Counted from the first letter of the stretch, positions 26,221 through 35,108 are shown. The stretch: DNA of 64,000 bases from Phycisphaerae bacterium (GCA_016795035.1 JAEUIT010000090.1:1-64000), one strand, 5' to 3'. Notes: generated from the letters alone by a model not told the origin. Made by a program: numbers and translations.

Positions 26221-27112
26221 CGTTCTCCGAAGAGTCTATCGGCAGGGTCGCCGCGTCGGCTGCGTCTTCGTGCTCGTCGGCAGGCGCCCGCAACGCGTCG
26301 GGCGTCAGGCGTCGCACGGCTTCCCGACTCGCCGCCATCGCGATCGTGCGAAAGAGACGGTCGCGTCGCGCGGGATGGCTCGTCATCGCCGGCGGCGGCA
26401 CGAGCTCGCGCAGCGGCAACGGCGCGTCCGGCTCGACGCCCTGCGCGAGGTCCGCCTTGGTGCGCCGAAGCGGTCGCCGATGACATTCGACGAGCCCCCA
26501 GCCGGTCGGCACTTCCTTCGGCCGCACGAGCCCCGCGGGCGTGAACAGAATGAGTCGGTCCGCGAGGCGGTAGCGTGCGAACCGCGCGAACTTCGTCTCG
26601 CCGTAGATCGCCTGGTCCACGCGCTCGAGCTCGCGCAGGATCGCGCGATAGCTCGCGAGCTTGCTCTTGCTGAAGTCCCACGCTTCCATCTCGCTGAAGA
26701 GGCTCGAGCCATGCTGCCGCAACTCCGGCTCGAATCGCTTCACCTTCGACTCTTCGAACGTCTTGCGCTTCGCCTCGAGCCGTTCGCGCTCGGCGAGGAG
26801 GTTGTCGGGCTGGCTGTGGTCGCGCGCGAAGTCGGCGCGCGACTGCTTGCACTCGATGATGATCGTGCGCCAACCCTCGGGCCCGCGCGACGGCGAGCGC
26901 CTCGACTCTTCGCCGAGCGACCAGAGCGACGCCGCCTCCCGATCGGCGCGGGCGAGCAGCCCGTCGATCGGCCGGTCGAACCAGCCTGCAACGTCGATCC
27001 GATAGCGCCCGATCGGACACCGCACCTCAGTCGCGACGACGCGACACCCGAGGCGCCACAGCCATGCAACGGCGAGTTTCTTGAGCGCGAGATGGTCGAG
27101 CGTTTCGCCCAT
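26198..27112 (-). CDS. PD-(D/E)XK nuclease-like protein overlapping tRNA-Arg
   Basis: 304 residues. The N-terminal part has the layout of a restriction-endonuclease-like fold: an N-terminal helix with LALKKLAVAWLWRLGC, then GRYRIDVAGWF (Asp) and IIIECKQSRADF (E-x-K), with a charged helical region after it (RARDHSQPDNLLAERERLEAKRK in part). Later HPARRDRLFRTIAMAASREAVRR is basic. These features suggest a nuclease or inactive relative, family not named. The stop codon (TAG, 26198-26200) lies inside tRNA-Arg on the same strand, so the last seven codons are tRNA sequence. It starts 12 bases after the stop of the dehydrogenase-like gene. Confidence 0.75.
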   Translation of the reverse strand: MGETLDHLALKKLAVAWLWRLGCRVVATEVRCPIGRYRIDVAGWFDRPIDGLLARADREAASLWSLGEESRRSPSRGPEGWRTIIIECKQSRADFARDHSQPDNLLAERERLEAKRKTFEESKVKRFEPELRQHGSSLFSEMEAWDFSKSKLASYRAILRELERVDQAIYGETKFARFARYRLADRLILFTPAGLVRPKEVPTGWGLVECHRRPLRRTKADLAQGVEPDAPLPLRELVPPPAMTSHPARRDRLFRTIAMAASREAVRRLTPDALRAPADEHEDAADAATLPIDSSENGPGSSAG

Positions 27113-27124
27113 GCGTCGACGCCG

Positions 27125-28291
27125 TCAACGCCCCCGCTTCGCCCGCGCCTGCGTCTCCACGTTCGAGCGGAACTCGACGCCGCGCACGCGAAGGTCCTTG
27201 ATGATCCGGTCGAAGACGCCGGGCATCGTCACGAGGTTCTCCGGCGCGTAGACGCCCGGCGCGTGAATCGTGCCGTCGAGGATCATGCGGGCGACGCTCG
27301 TGCAGGGAAACGCGGTCGTGCGCGACATCGAGCTGAATCCGGTCTCGGCGTGGAAGTGGTCGAAGAGGTCCCACGTGAGCCGCGTCGGCACGCGGTCGAG
27401 GGTCCCTTCGACGATGACGCGCATGACGGTGAGGTCCTCTTCGCCGTCCTCGTAGGTCCACTTCGGGAAGAGGAGTTTCGCGAGTAGGTCCCGCGGACGC
27501 ACGCTCACGCCGCCGACGTCGACCGGCTGCAACGAGAAGAGACCGGTCTCGCGGAAGACGCGCATGAGTTCGATGTGGCCCGGATAGCGCATCGTCCGTT
27601 CGCGCATGAACGGGACCTTGAGCGTGGCGATGAGGCTGCGGAGCCCGTCGGTGTTGAAGACCTCGAGCGTTCCCACGTGATCGAAGTCGAGGAGCTCGGG
27701 CTCGGAGAGGGCTTCCTTGATGACGACCTTGCCCGCCTCGACCACGCGCGCCGGCCTCACGTACTCCTCGAGCACGTCGCCAGGCGCGAAGCCTGCCTTG
27801 TAGCCGAACGGCCAACGGCGAAGGCGCGGGATGCCGCCGACCATGATGTCGACGCGCTCGGCCTTGGTGAGCCGATCGACGCCGTGCGCGGCGAGGATGT
27901 TCGACATGCCCGGCGCCACGCCCATGTCGGCAACGCAGACGGCGCCGGACTTCTTGGCGAGCTTTCCGAGATCGAGAAAGTCCTCGGGCATGAAGGATAT
28001 GTCGCAGTAGCGCGCGCCGGCCTTCGCCATCGCTTCGAGCGTGCGATAGCCGAACGTGCTCGGGAGCGCGCCAACGACGAGATCGGCCTTCGCCGCGAGC
28101 CGCGCGACGGCGCCGGCGTCGGCGCAGTCGAGCTCGACCGTCGTGACGCGTCCGCCGCTCCGTGCGTGCGCGCGGGCGAGCGACTGCGTGGAGCGATCCG
28201 CAACGACGACACGGAATCCCTTGCTCGCGGACAAGTCGGCGGCGATGACCGAACCGACCATCCCGGCCCCAAGAACGACGACGTTAGGCAT
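27125..28291 (-). CDS. Saccharopine dehydrogenase family protein
   Basis: 388 residues. N-terminal NAD(P)-binding Rossmann motif VVVLGAGMVGSVIAADL (GxGxxG), then DLVVGALPSTFGYRTLEAMAKAGARYCDIS and VADMGVAPGMSNILAAHGVDRL, which are typical of saccharopine dehydrogenase-like oxidoreductases (lysine metabolism and related NAD(P)H reactions). The exact substrate is not evident. A TAAACT box (complement of 28298-28303) lies 6 nt before the ATG. It is followed after 12 bases by the nuclease-like gene. Confidence 0.9.
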   Translation of the reverse strand: MPNVVVLGAGMVGSVIAADLSASKGFRVVVADRSTQSLARAHARSGGRVTTVELDCADAGAVARLAAKADLVVGALPSTFGYRTLEAMAKAGARYCDISFMPEDFLDLGKLAKKSGAVCVADMGVAPGMSNILAAHGVDRLTKAERVDIMVGGIPRLRRWPFGYKAGFAPGDVLEEYVRPARVVEAGKVVIKEALSEPELLDFDHVGTLEVFNTDGLRSLIATLKVPFMRERTMRYPGHIELMRVFRETGLFSLQPVDVGGVSVRPRDLLAKLLFPKWTYEDGEEDLTVMRVIVEGTLDRVPTRLTWDLFDHFHAETGFSSMSRTTAFPCTSVARMILDGTIHAPGVYAPENLVTMPGVFDRIIKDLRVRGVEFRSNVETQARAKRGR

Positions 28292-28297
28292 GGGCAG

Positions 28298-28303
28298 AGT
28301 TTA
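28298..28303 (-). promoter_or_regulatory. -10 box, leaderless promoter
   Basis: TAAACT on the minus strand, 6 nt before the ATG at 28291, squeezed between the start codon and a heptamer hairpin. Confidence 0.5.
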
Positions 28304-28305
28304 AA

Positions 28306-28401
28306 GGAGTCAGGAGCCAGGAGTCAGGATTCAGTGGAAAGACACTTGCTCGCGGGGCCCGGCACACGCTCACTGACTCCTGACTCCTCGATCCTGACTC
28401 C
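28306..28401 (+). repeat. Heptamer-arm hairpin
   Basis: Left arm 28306-28335 (GGAGTCAGGAGCCAGG...) and right arm 28370-28401 (CACTGACTCCTGACTCC...) are near reverse complements; the core carries a GC-rich loop. It fills almost the whole gap between two same-strand genes, ending 4 bases from the stop at 28406, and could terminate the upstream transcript. Confidence 0.75.
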
Positions 28402-28405
28402 CCTC

Positions 28406-29467
28406 TTACGACGCCTTCACCAATCGCGTCACGCGCCCAATCGGCACCCACTCCGCGACGAGGATCGAGCCGTCGGCGAGCCAGATCGCGGTGTGCGGAT
28501 GGATGAAACGTCCGGGGATGAACTGCTCGCGCGGCGCGCCGCGCAGGTTTGTCGGATCGCCGTCGCAGAGGTGGGCGACAACCTTGTTGTCCTTGTCGAG
28601 GATCGTCACCACGCTCGAGAGGTCGGGCACGAGAAGCAGGTCCCCGCGCGTCTTGAAGTGGCACGGCTGGCGCATTCCGTCGGTGACGAACGACAGGTGC
28701 TTCCCGTCGAGGGAGAAATACTGAATGCGACGATTGCCGCGATCGGCAACGGCGAGAACCGGCTCGGTCCCGCGGGTGTCGAGCCAAAGGCCATGCGGAC
28801 AGTTCGTCTCGCCCTTCCCCGAGCCGGGACGGGTCAGCGTCGCTTTCCACTCGCCGTCCTTCGAGAAGCGATGCACGAACGCCTTGCCGTAGCCGTCGCC
28901 GACGTAGATGTCGCCGTCCGGGTGGAACGCGACGTTCGTGGGGTTCCAGTCCCCTTCGTGCGCGTACAGCGTCTCGTCGCCGAGCCGCGCGTGGAGGGGC
29001 GCGCCCGTCTCCCACACGAGCGTGCCGTCGAGCGTGGTCTTGGCGAGCCGCCGACGATTCACGTCGCAGTGATAGAGGAACTCCGCGTTGCCTTCGGTGC
29101 GGACGTCGAGACCGTGTCCGCCGCCCGCGAAACGCTCGCCCCAACTTGTGAGGAACTTCCCGTTCGCGTCGAAGACGACGATCGCGTGCTTCGTCGCGCT
29201 GTCCGGATGCACCGTGTGCGAGACGTAGATGCGGCCGCTCGAATCCTGGGCGAGGCCATGCGTGTCTCCCCAACGGATCCCTTCGGGCGGTACGAGCCAG
29301 TCGTGCTCGACGCGATAGCGAGCGTCGCCCGATCCGGTCATGAGCGGCGCGGCCTGCGGCGTCTCGTCGTTGCCGAACGCGCGGCTCAGGGGCGCGAGCG
29401 CCATGAGCCCGGCGGCGGTGCGGACGAACGTGCGACGATCGATGGAGGGCGACGGATGCATGGTCAT
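28406..29467 (-). CDS. Tat-exported NHL-repeat (beta-propeller) protein
   Basis: 353 residues. The N-terminus DRRTFVRTAAGLMALAPL carries the twin-arginine motif, so export folded through Tat is expected. The rest has NHL/SMP-30-type propeller strands (GLAQDSSGRIYVSHTV, NVAFHPDGDIYVGDGYG, VLAVADRGNRRIQYFSLDG, HPHTAIWLADGSILVAEW). The start ATG at 29467 overlaps the stop of the upstream membrane protein (ATGA), and a second Met two codons in is an alternative. Family members are often sugar-lactonase-like or binding propellers; no catalytic assignment is possible. Confidence 0.88.
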   Translation of the reverse strand: MTMHPSPSIDRRTFVRTAAGLMALAPLSRAFGNDETPQAAPLMTGSGDARYRVEHDWLVPPEGIRWGDTHGLAQDSSGRIYVSHTVHPDSATKHAIVVFDANGKFLTSWGERFAGGGHGLDVRTEGNAEFLYHCDVNRRRLAKTTLDGTLVWETGAPLHARLGDETLYAHEGDWNPTNVAFHPDGDIYVGDGYGKAFVHRFSKDGEWKATLTRPGSGKGETNCPHGLWLDTRGTEPVLAVADRGNRRIQYFSLDGKHLSFVTDGMRQPCHFKTRGDLLLVPDLSSVVTILDKDNKVVAHLCDGDPTNLRGAPREQFIPGRFIHPHTAIWLADGSILVAEWVPIGRVTRLVKAS

Positions 29468-30867
29468 GGGCTCGTGGGGGAGGCGGGCTGCGGTCGGACA
29501 TCGGCGATCACGTCGAGCGAGTCGTTCGAGAGAAGCGCGACGGCGATCCCCGCGTCGGTGACGCCACTCTCGAAGACGTACACCCGCCGTAGGCGCGGAT
29601 GGTCGGCAATGGTGGCAAATCCCCCGTCGCCGATCTTCGTGCCGACGAGGTTCAGCGTTTCCAGCGCGTCGAGGCGCCGAATGGCGGCGGCGGCCGCGTC
29701 GGTCAAGGCAACGTGGTCGAGCCGCAACGTGGAGAGTCGCGGCATCGGCGGAAGCCCGGCCAGGCCGGCGTCGGTGATCGACGTTCGTGCGAGGTTGAGC
29801 TCGACGATCTCGTCGGCGATCGGCGCGAGGAGCGCCAGGTCGTCGTCGGTCCACGGCGTCGACGCGGTCGACGCGTTCACCATGACACCCCGGTCGTCGC
29901 CGGCAACGCGGAGAACGGAGCCGCCGCGCGCGGCCACGGCCGTCGCGGCGTCGTCGAACGCCGAACTCCGCGTTGCAGGCGCTGGCGCGGCGCCGCCCGC
30001 GCTCGCCGGATACGCCGCCCCGTCACGGATCCAGGTGCGGATCGCGTCAATATCGCCCGGGGTCAGGCGCTCGCCGTCCGGAGGCATCGCGTCGGCGTCG
30101 GCGGCGGGAAGGAGGACGCGGATCAGGAGTTCGCTGTCGTCGGGATTGCCGGGGACGATCGAGAGGGCGTCGGGCGCGCCCACGAATGCGGCGTCGATCG
30201 GATCGAGGCGCAGGCCGCCCTTCTGCTTCTTCGGGCCGTGACACTCGACACAGTGCGCCGCGAGGATCGGCTGCACGCGCTCGACGAAGAAGCGCTCGCG
30301 CGGATCGGTCGGCAACGCGGCAGGAGCGGCGGCGGCGGCCGACCCGTTCGTCGGGACCAGCCGCACGAAGCCTTCGAGCACGTAGCCCTCGCCGCGCACG
30401 AGCTCCCCGCCGATATGCCCGGCAACGGCGACGAGAAACGCCGCCACGATGGCGCCGAGACGCCCCGCCGCCTGTCCGCTGCCGAGGACCGTCGACGAGC
30501 GCGCTCGCCACGCGAGGCCCGCCACCGCGACGAGGATCGCCGCGCTCAGCGTGCCGATCCAGCGATGCCAGAAGAGCGCGTCCGTCTGCTCGTTCGCGTA
30601 CTCGTGGGCGGCGTTGAACCAGCCCGAGGCGGTCGACGCGACGGCCGTGAGCGCGGCTGCAACGAGGAGCGCGGGCGTCGCCGGGTGCATTCCGGGCTCG
30701 CGACGGACGACGCGCCACAACTCGAGCGCCGCGGCGGCGAACACGAGGCCAATGGGGAAATGCACGAAAAGCGGATGGAGCCGCCCGACGCCGCGCAACG
30801 GCGAAAGCACGAATTCAAACGTGTGCGCCTCGGCAAGGATGAACAACGGAGCGACGATCTCGGCCAT
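29464..30867 (-). CDS. DUF2231/planctomycete cytochrome c-type/LRR membrane protein
   Basis: 467 residues. Residues 1 to about 165 contain several membrane helices of the DUF2231 kind (HPLFVHFPIGLVFAAAALEL). A periplasmic planctomycete cytochrome C domain follows, with the haem motif CVECH and KQKGGLRLD, then MPPDGERLTPGDIDAIRTWI. A leucine-rich-repeat segment closes the protein (ITDAGLAGLPPMPRLSTLRL and similar). This domain combination is characteristic of Planctomycetota. A likely electron-transfer or sensing role, unproven. Translationally coupled to the propeller protein. A TACACT box lies 10 nt before the ATG. Confidence 0.88.
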   Translation of the reverse strand: MAEIVAPLFILAEAHTFEFVLSPLRGVGRLHPLFVHFPIGLVFAAAALELWRVVRREPGMHPATPALLVAAALTAVASTASGWFNAAHEYANEQTDALFWHRWIGTLSAAILVAVAGLAWRARSSTVLGSGQAAGRLGAIVAAFLVAVAGHIGGELVRGEGYVLEGFVRLVPTNGSAAAAAPAALPTDPRERFFVERVQPILAAHCVECHGPKKQKGGLRLDPIDAAFVGAPDALSIVPGNPDDSELLIRVLLPAADADAMPPDGERLTPGDIDAIRTWIRDGAAYPASAGGAAPAPATRSSAFDDAATAVAARGGSVLRVAGDDRGVMVNASTASTPWTDDDLALLAPIADEIVELNLARTSITDAGLAGLPPMPRLSTLRLDHVALTDAAAAAIRRLDALETLNLVGTKIGDGGFATIADHPRLRRVYVFESGVTDAGIAVALLSNDSLDVIADVRPQPASPTSP

Positions 30868-30877
30868 CGTTGGGTCG

Positions 30878-30883
30878 AGTGTA
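30878..30883 (-). promoter_or_regulatory. -10 box near start codon
   Basis: TACACT on the minus strand, 10 nt before the ATG at 30867. Confidence 0.5.
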
Positions 30884-30924
30884 CTTGTGGCGCTGACCGC
30901 GCTCCGTCGGTGCGAGACCGGGCG

Positions 30925-30964
30925 GCAAAAGAACCGGATGCGGTCTCCTTGCGGCCGCATCCGG
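30925..30964 (-). terminator. Terminator-like hairpin upstream of a start
   Basis: Perfect 10-bp stem CCGGATGCGG (30934-30943) with CCGCATCCGG (30955-30964), followed on the minus strand by TTCTTTT. It lies upstream of the minus-strand gene starting at 30867, so it either ends a small minus-strand RNA or acts as an attenuator. The rest of the 30868-31187 gap holds no protein gene I can support. Confidence 0.5.
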
Positions 30965-31187
30965 CGTACCCCCACGACCTGTGCCCCCACAGGAGCCGCC
31001 GTTTCGTCGTTGCACGAAAGGCGAACGCCGCGATTCGCTCGGGCACAACCCCCACGCGGTCCCCGAGTCGATCGTGACCATCGAGAATGTCCGTCCGTCG
31101 TCCCGCTCCGTCAACCGAGAACCTTGGAGAATGCGTGAGAAGGTGCAGGTTCCGCGCGGGAGCCGACGGATCTGCATGGTCATACAC

Positions 31188-32276
31188 ATGTCTTCGATGG
31201 ACGCCGATTCCCCAAGGCCGCGCCGCGGTCCCCGCTCCGCCGCCGATGACCTTCTCGTCGAGACGCCCGACGGGATCTACTGCCCGCGCGGCGGCTTTCA
31301 CGTCGATCCGTGGGGCTCGGTCGAGCGCGCCGTCATCACGCATGCCCATAGCGACCACGCCCGCCCCGGATCCCGCGCGTACCTCGCGGCGGACCCCGGC
31401 CGCGGCGTGCTGCAACGACGACTTCCGAACGCACGCGTCGAGACGCTCGCGTACGGCGAGCGGCGGACGATCGGCGACGTGACCGTCTCCCTGCATCCCG
31501 CGGGGCACGTCCTCGGATCCTCGCAGGTTCGCATCGAGGCCGACGGCGACGTTTGGGTCGTCACCGGCGACTACAAGCTCGTCGACGACCACGTTGCAGC
31601 TCCATTCGAGCCGGTCCGTTGCCGCGTGCTCATCACCGAATGCACCTTCGGCCTTCCGGTCTATCGCTGGCCCGAAGCCGCGACGGTGCACCGCGACATC
31701 GCCGCATGGTGGGCCGCGTGCCGCGACCGCGGCCTCACCGCGATCGTGACGGCCTACGCGCTAGGGAAGGCGCAGCGCATCCTGAAGCGCCTTCCCGACG
31801 ACGGGCCGATCCTCGTGCACGGCGCGGTCGCCTCCATGAACGACGCGCACCGCGAGGCGGGCGTCGAACTTCCGACGACGCACGCCGCGACGCGCGAGAA
31901 CGCACGCGCGCACCGCGGCCGCGCGCTCGTGATCGCCCCGCAGTCGGCGATCGCGACGCCGTGGATCCGCTCGTTCGGCGAGGTCGAGACGGCGTCGGCG
32001 AGCGGATGGATGCGCGTGCGCGGCGTGCGCCGCCGGCAGAATCTCGATCGCGGCTTCGTGCTCTCCGATCACGTGGACTGGCCCGGGCTCATGACGGCGG
32101 TGCGCGAGTCAGGCTGCGAGGAAGTCGGGCTCACGCACGGGTTCGTCGACGTCGGCGCCCGCTGGTTCGCGGAGCGCGGCCTGCGCACGCGCGTCTGGTC
32201 GACGCGATTCGTCGGCGAGGCGGCCGAGCCCGAGTCGGCGCCGGAGACCTCGGCCGAACCGGGGGAGAGCGACTGA
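31188..32276 (+). CDS. DNA ligase-associated exonuclease (metallo-beta-lactamase fold)
   Basis: 362 residues. The metallo-beta-lactamase signature THAHSDHA (about 51-58), then LHPAGHVLGSSQV and VVTGDYKL (ligand His and Asp), and LITECTFGLPVY match the bacterial exonucleases encoded next to ATP-dependent ligases (relatives of SNM1/beta-CASP proteins). It shares TGATG with the ligase gene (stop 32274-32276, start 32276-32278), so the two are coupled. An ATG at 31197 with TACACA nine bases before it is an alternative, leaderless start. Confidence 0.9.
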   Translation: MSSMDADSPRPRRGPRSAADDLLVETPDGIYCPRGGFHVDPWGSVERAVITHAHSDHARPGSRAYLAADPGRGVLQRRLPNARVETLAYGERRTIGDVTVSLHPAGHVLGSSQVRIEADGDVWVVTGDYKLVDDHVAAPFEPVRCRVLITECTFGLPVYRWPEAATVHRDIAAWWAACRDRGLTAIVTAYALGKAQRILKRLPDDGPILVHGAVASMNDAHREAGVELPTTHAATRENARAHRGRALVIAPQSAIATPWIRSFGEVETASASGWMRVRGVRRRQNLDRGFVLSDHVDWPGLMTAVRESGCEEVGLTHGFVDVGARWFAERGLRTRVWSTRFVGEAAEPESAPETSAEPGESD

Positions 32277-33994
32277 TGCGCCGCTTCACGCGACTCTGCC
32301 TCGAGCTCGCCGCCACGACCAGCTCCTCGCGCAAGGTCGACTGCATGGTCGCGTACTTTCGCGCGGCGCCGCCGCGCGATGCGGCTTGGGCGCTGGCGTA
32401 TCTCCTCGGCGCGCGGGGCCGACGACCCGTCAGCTCCACGTTGCTGCGGACCTGGGCGTGCGAGGCTGCGGGCATTCCCCAATGGCTCTTCGATGCGAGC
32501 TATGACGGCGTGGGAGACCTCGGCGAGACGCTCGCCCTCGTCCTTCCCGACCCACCCGCCGCCGGCAACGCGGAGACGCCCGGACTCGCCGAGTTCGTGG
32601 CGACGTACGTCACGGCGCTGGCGGGCGCCGAGCCGGAGCGTGCCCGCCAGGTCGTCGAACGCGCGTGGGCCACGCTCGACGTCGACGGGCGCTTCGTCTA
32701 TCACAAGCTGATCGGCGGCGCCTTCCGCATGGGTGTCGCGCGCGGGCTCGTCTTTCGGGCGATGGCCGAGGTCACCGGCCTTCCGCTCGCGGTGATCACG
32801 CATCGGCTCACCGGATCGTTCGAGCCGACGGAGGCTCGCTGGAGCGCCCTCGCGTCCCCCGCCGACGACGAGGCGGACGCAGTTCGCCCCTACCCGTTCT
32901 GCCTCGCGACGCAACTCGCCGTTGCAGCCGGCTCGACGATCGACGCCGAGCTCGGACCGGTCGGCGACTGGCAGATCGAACGGAAGTACGACGGGATCCG
33001 CTGCCAGCTCCTGCGCCGCGGCGACGCGCTCGCCGTCGTGAGCCGCGGCGAGGAGCGCATCGACGGCAGCTTTCCCGAACTCGTCGCGCTCGCCCGAAGA
33101 CTGCCGAGCGGGACCGTCCTCGACGGCGAGGTGCTCCTCGTCGAACGCGACGCGCGAACGGGCGGCGACCGCATTCTCCCCTTCTCCAAGTTGCAGCCTC
33201 GTCTCAACGCCAAGCGCGCGGCGTGGCAGGCCGAGCCCGGGCTTTTCGACCTCGAGCGCGTGTCGTTCCTCGCCTACGACCTGCTCGAGGAGGATGGTCG
33301 CGACCGTCGCGCCGATCCGCTCGCCGAACGCCGCGCCGCGCTCGAGCGCATGGTGTCGCGCGTCGGCGACGATCGCCTCCGGCTCTCGCCGGCGCTCTCG
33401 GTCGCGTCATGGTCCGAGGCCGCGGAGGAACGTGCGCGGAGCCGGGCGCTCGGCGTCGAAGGGCTGATGCTGAAACGACGAGACGCGGCCTACGGAATCG
33501 GCCGCGAGCGCAAGGCCGGCTGGTGGAAGTGGAAGGTCGACCCGTACTCGATCGATGTCGTCCTTGTCGCCGCGCAGCCCGGCAGCGGCCGCCGCGCGAA
33601 CCTCCTGACGGACTACACGTTCGCGGTGTGGCGCGGCGCGGAGTTAGTCACGGTCGCGAAGGCGTACTCGGGGCTCACCGACGAGGAGATCGCGCTCGTC
33701 GATCGGCATGCGCGAGCCACGACGACCGCACGGAAGGGTCCGGTGCGGCTCGTCGAGCCGCAGCTCGTCTTCGAGCTCGGCTTCGAGGGCCTCGAGCGCT
33801 CGACGCGGCACAAGGCCGGCATCGCGCTCCGCTTCCCCCGGATCCTGCGCTGGCGCCACGACAAGCGCCCGAGCGACGCCGACCGCGTCGACGCGCTCGA
33901 GCGCCTGTTGGCCGCGGCCGCGAACGTCACTTCCGGGCCGCTACCAACCGACGGGCGACGAGACGATCGCAGCCCTCGACCGTCGTCGGATTGA
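32276..33994 (+). CDS. ATP-dependent DNA ligase
   Basis: 572 residues. Nucleotidyltransferase motif I is ERKYDGIR with the AMP-accepting Lys near 237. Motifs III-V follow (LDGEVLLV, FLAYDLLEEDG, EGLMLKRRD, WWKWKVDP). The N-terminal helical DNA-binding domain (about 1-215) and C-terminal OB domain are those of the bacterial LigB/ligase-associated type. It seals nicks using ATP and probably acts in repair with the upstream exonuclease. The last 68 bases overlap the convergent gene at 33927, and the final ~15 residues are low complexity. Confidence 0.93.
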   Translation: MRRFTRLCLELAATTSSSRKVDCMVAYFRAAPPRDAAWALAYLLGARGRRPVSSTLLRTWACEAAGIPQWLFDASYDGVGDLGETLALVLPDPPAAGNAETPGLAEFVATYVTALAGAEPERARQVVERAWATLDVDGRFVYHKLIGGAFRMGVARGLVFRAMAEVTGLPLAVITHRLTGSFEPTEARWSALASPADDEADAVRPYPFCLATQLAVAAGSTIDAELGPVGDWQIERKYDGIRCQLLRRGDALAVVSRGEERIDGSFPELVALARRLPSGTVLDGEVLLVERDARTGGDRILPFSKLQPRLNAKRAAWQAEPGLFDLERVSFLAYDLLEEDGRDRRADPLAERRAALERMVSRVGDDRLRLSPALSVASWSEAAEERARSRALGVEGLMLKRRDAAYGIGRERKAGWWKWKVDPYSIDVVLVAAQPGSGRRANLLTDYTFAVWRGAELVTVAKAYSGLTDEEIALVDRHARATTTARKGPVRLVEPQLVFELGFEGLERSTRHKAGIALRFPRILRWRHDKRPSDADRVDALERLLAAAANVTSGPLPTDGRRDDRSPRPSSD

Positions 33995-35003
33995 TCTCGC
34001 GGAAGTCCTTCTGGTGGCTGTTCTGGCAGTCGACGACGACCAGGTTGCCCTCGCGATCGACGACGATCGTGTGGACACCGCCCACCACCGGAGTGCCGTC
34101 GGCGAGCGTGCCCATCAGGTAGTTCGCCAGGACCGCGTACGCGGCGTCCTTCGGAGGATGCGCTTTCACGTGCGCGGCGAACTCGCGAGCGACGGTCCAC
34201 AGGAGCTTCTGCTCGTTCGGCGTGGGCTCGACCGCGAAGGGCGGCACCGGCGCGCCGGCGGTCGCGGCGAAGGCCTTCGCGTCGTTCACGCGGGCGACGA
34301 GGTCCGCCGCGCTCGTGCCTGCGGTTCCGTTCACCTGCGGCGGAAAGAGTACCACGCTCGTCGTTGCAGGCGCCTTCGCGAACGCCGCCGCACGCGTGGC
34401 GATCGCCTTCCGCTCCGCCTCGTCCGGCACGCCCGATGCCTTGGCCCACGACTTCGCGATCGGGCCTTCGGGGGCGCCCGCCGCGTTCGGGTCGCCGAGC
34501 GAGAACGCCGGGCGCAACGCTTCGGCCGCGACGATGCAGCACTGCATGGGCTCACGAGGCTTCACGCGGTCGAAGATCGCGTCGCCCGCATCCTGCACGT
34601 CGCTCCAGACGATGGTGCCGGCTCGATCGGCGACCGCGATGCGGACCGCGTCGCACCCCGACTTCGGCGTCCCGCGAAACTCGGTGAAGAGCGCGTAGTC
34701 GGTCGCGATCGGATGCGTCTTGACGAACGCCGCGAAGTCCGCCGACGTCGCGGGCCAGTCGGCGCCCGTCGGGGGCACGTACGGATCGGCTGCAACGGTG
34801 AGATGCGTCATGCCGCCGCGCTCGAGCATCATGCCCACGACCTCGCCGACCTGCGTCGACGGCTTACCGACGAGGAACGTCGGGTAGACGGTCATGGTGG
34901 CGTCGCGCGCGGCGACGGTGCCCTTGGCGGGCGGCTCCGCGGCTGCGGTCGCGGCGATGGCGGAGAGAAGGACGGCGATGGACGTCATGCGTGTGGTGGT
35001 CAT
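33927..35003 (-). CDS. Secreted protein of unknown function under TetR-like operator
   Basis: 358 residues with a signal peptide (IAVLLSAIAATAAAEP). The mature part is alpha/beta, Ala-rich, with a Cys pair MQCCIVAAEAL and a C-terminal VHTIVVDREGNLVVVDCQNSHQ segment. No family recognised. The start has GGAG about 8 bases upstream and a leader of some 30-40 nt that contains a GTAAG inverted repeat (35046-35061) matching the one before the adjacent tetR gene, so it is probably controlled by that regulator. It overlaps the ligase 3' end convergently. Confidence 0.78.
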   Translation of the reverse strand: MTTTRMTSIAVLLSAIAATAAAEPPAKGTVAARDATMTVYPTFLVGKPSTQVGEVVGMMLERGGMTHLTVAADPYVPPTGADWPATSADFAAFVKTHPIATDYALFTEFRGTPKSGCDAVRIAVADRAGTIVWSDVQDAGDAIFDRVKPREPMQCCIVAAEALRPAFSLGDPNAAGAPEGPIAKSWAKASGVPDEAERKAIATRAAAFAKAPATTSVVLFPPQVNGTAGTSAADLVARVNDAKAFAATAGAPVPPFAVEPTPNEQKLLWTVAREFAAHVKAHPPKDAAYAVLANYLMGTLADGTPVVGGVHTIVVDREGNLVVVDCQNSHQKDFREINPTTVEGCDRLVARRLVAARK

Positions 35004-35045
35004 GCGTTTCTCCTTGCTGGCGGCACGGGGGGCGTGCCTCTTTCG

Positions 35046-35061
35046 GTAAGCGTCTACTTAC
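35046..35061. promoter_or_regulatory. Candidate TetR operator O1
   Basis: 16-bp inverted repeat GTAAGCGTCTACTTAC, 43 bases before the start of the secreted-protein gene. Half-sites GTAAG/CTTAC with a 6-bp centre match site O2 at 35738-35753. Confidence 0.6.
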
Positions 35062-35108
35062 ATTTTGGGCGAAAACGATGGCGGAGCGGGCCGACGCAGA
35101 GGGCCCGT

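Noticed and set aside
31553..32275. An N-terminal extension of the DNA ligase frame into the exonuclease gene
   Set aside because: The extension overlaps a clear exonuclease gene and is Arg-rich; the ATG in the TGATG overlap at 32276 fits ligase family length.
33927..33994. Overlap of ligase and secreted-protein genes as a sign of frameshift
   Set aside because: Both genes keep good coding character up to the overlap; a 68-base convergent overlap of low-complexity C-termini is acceptable.
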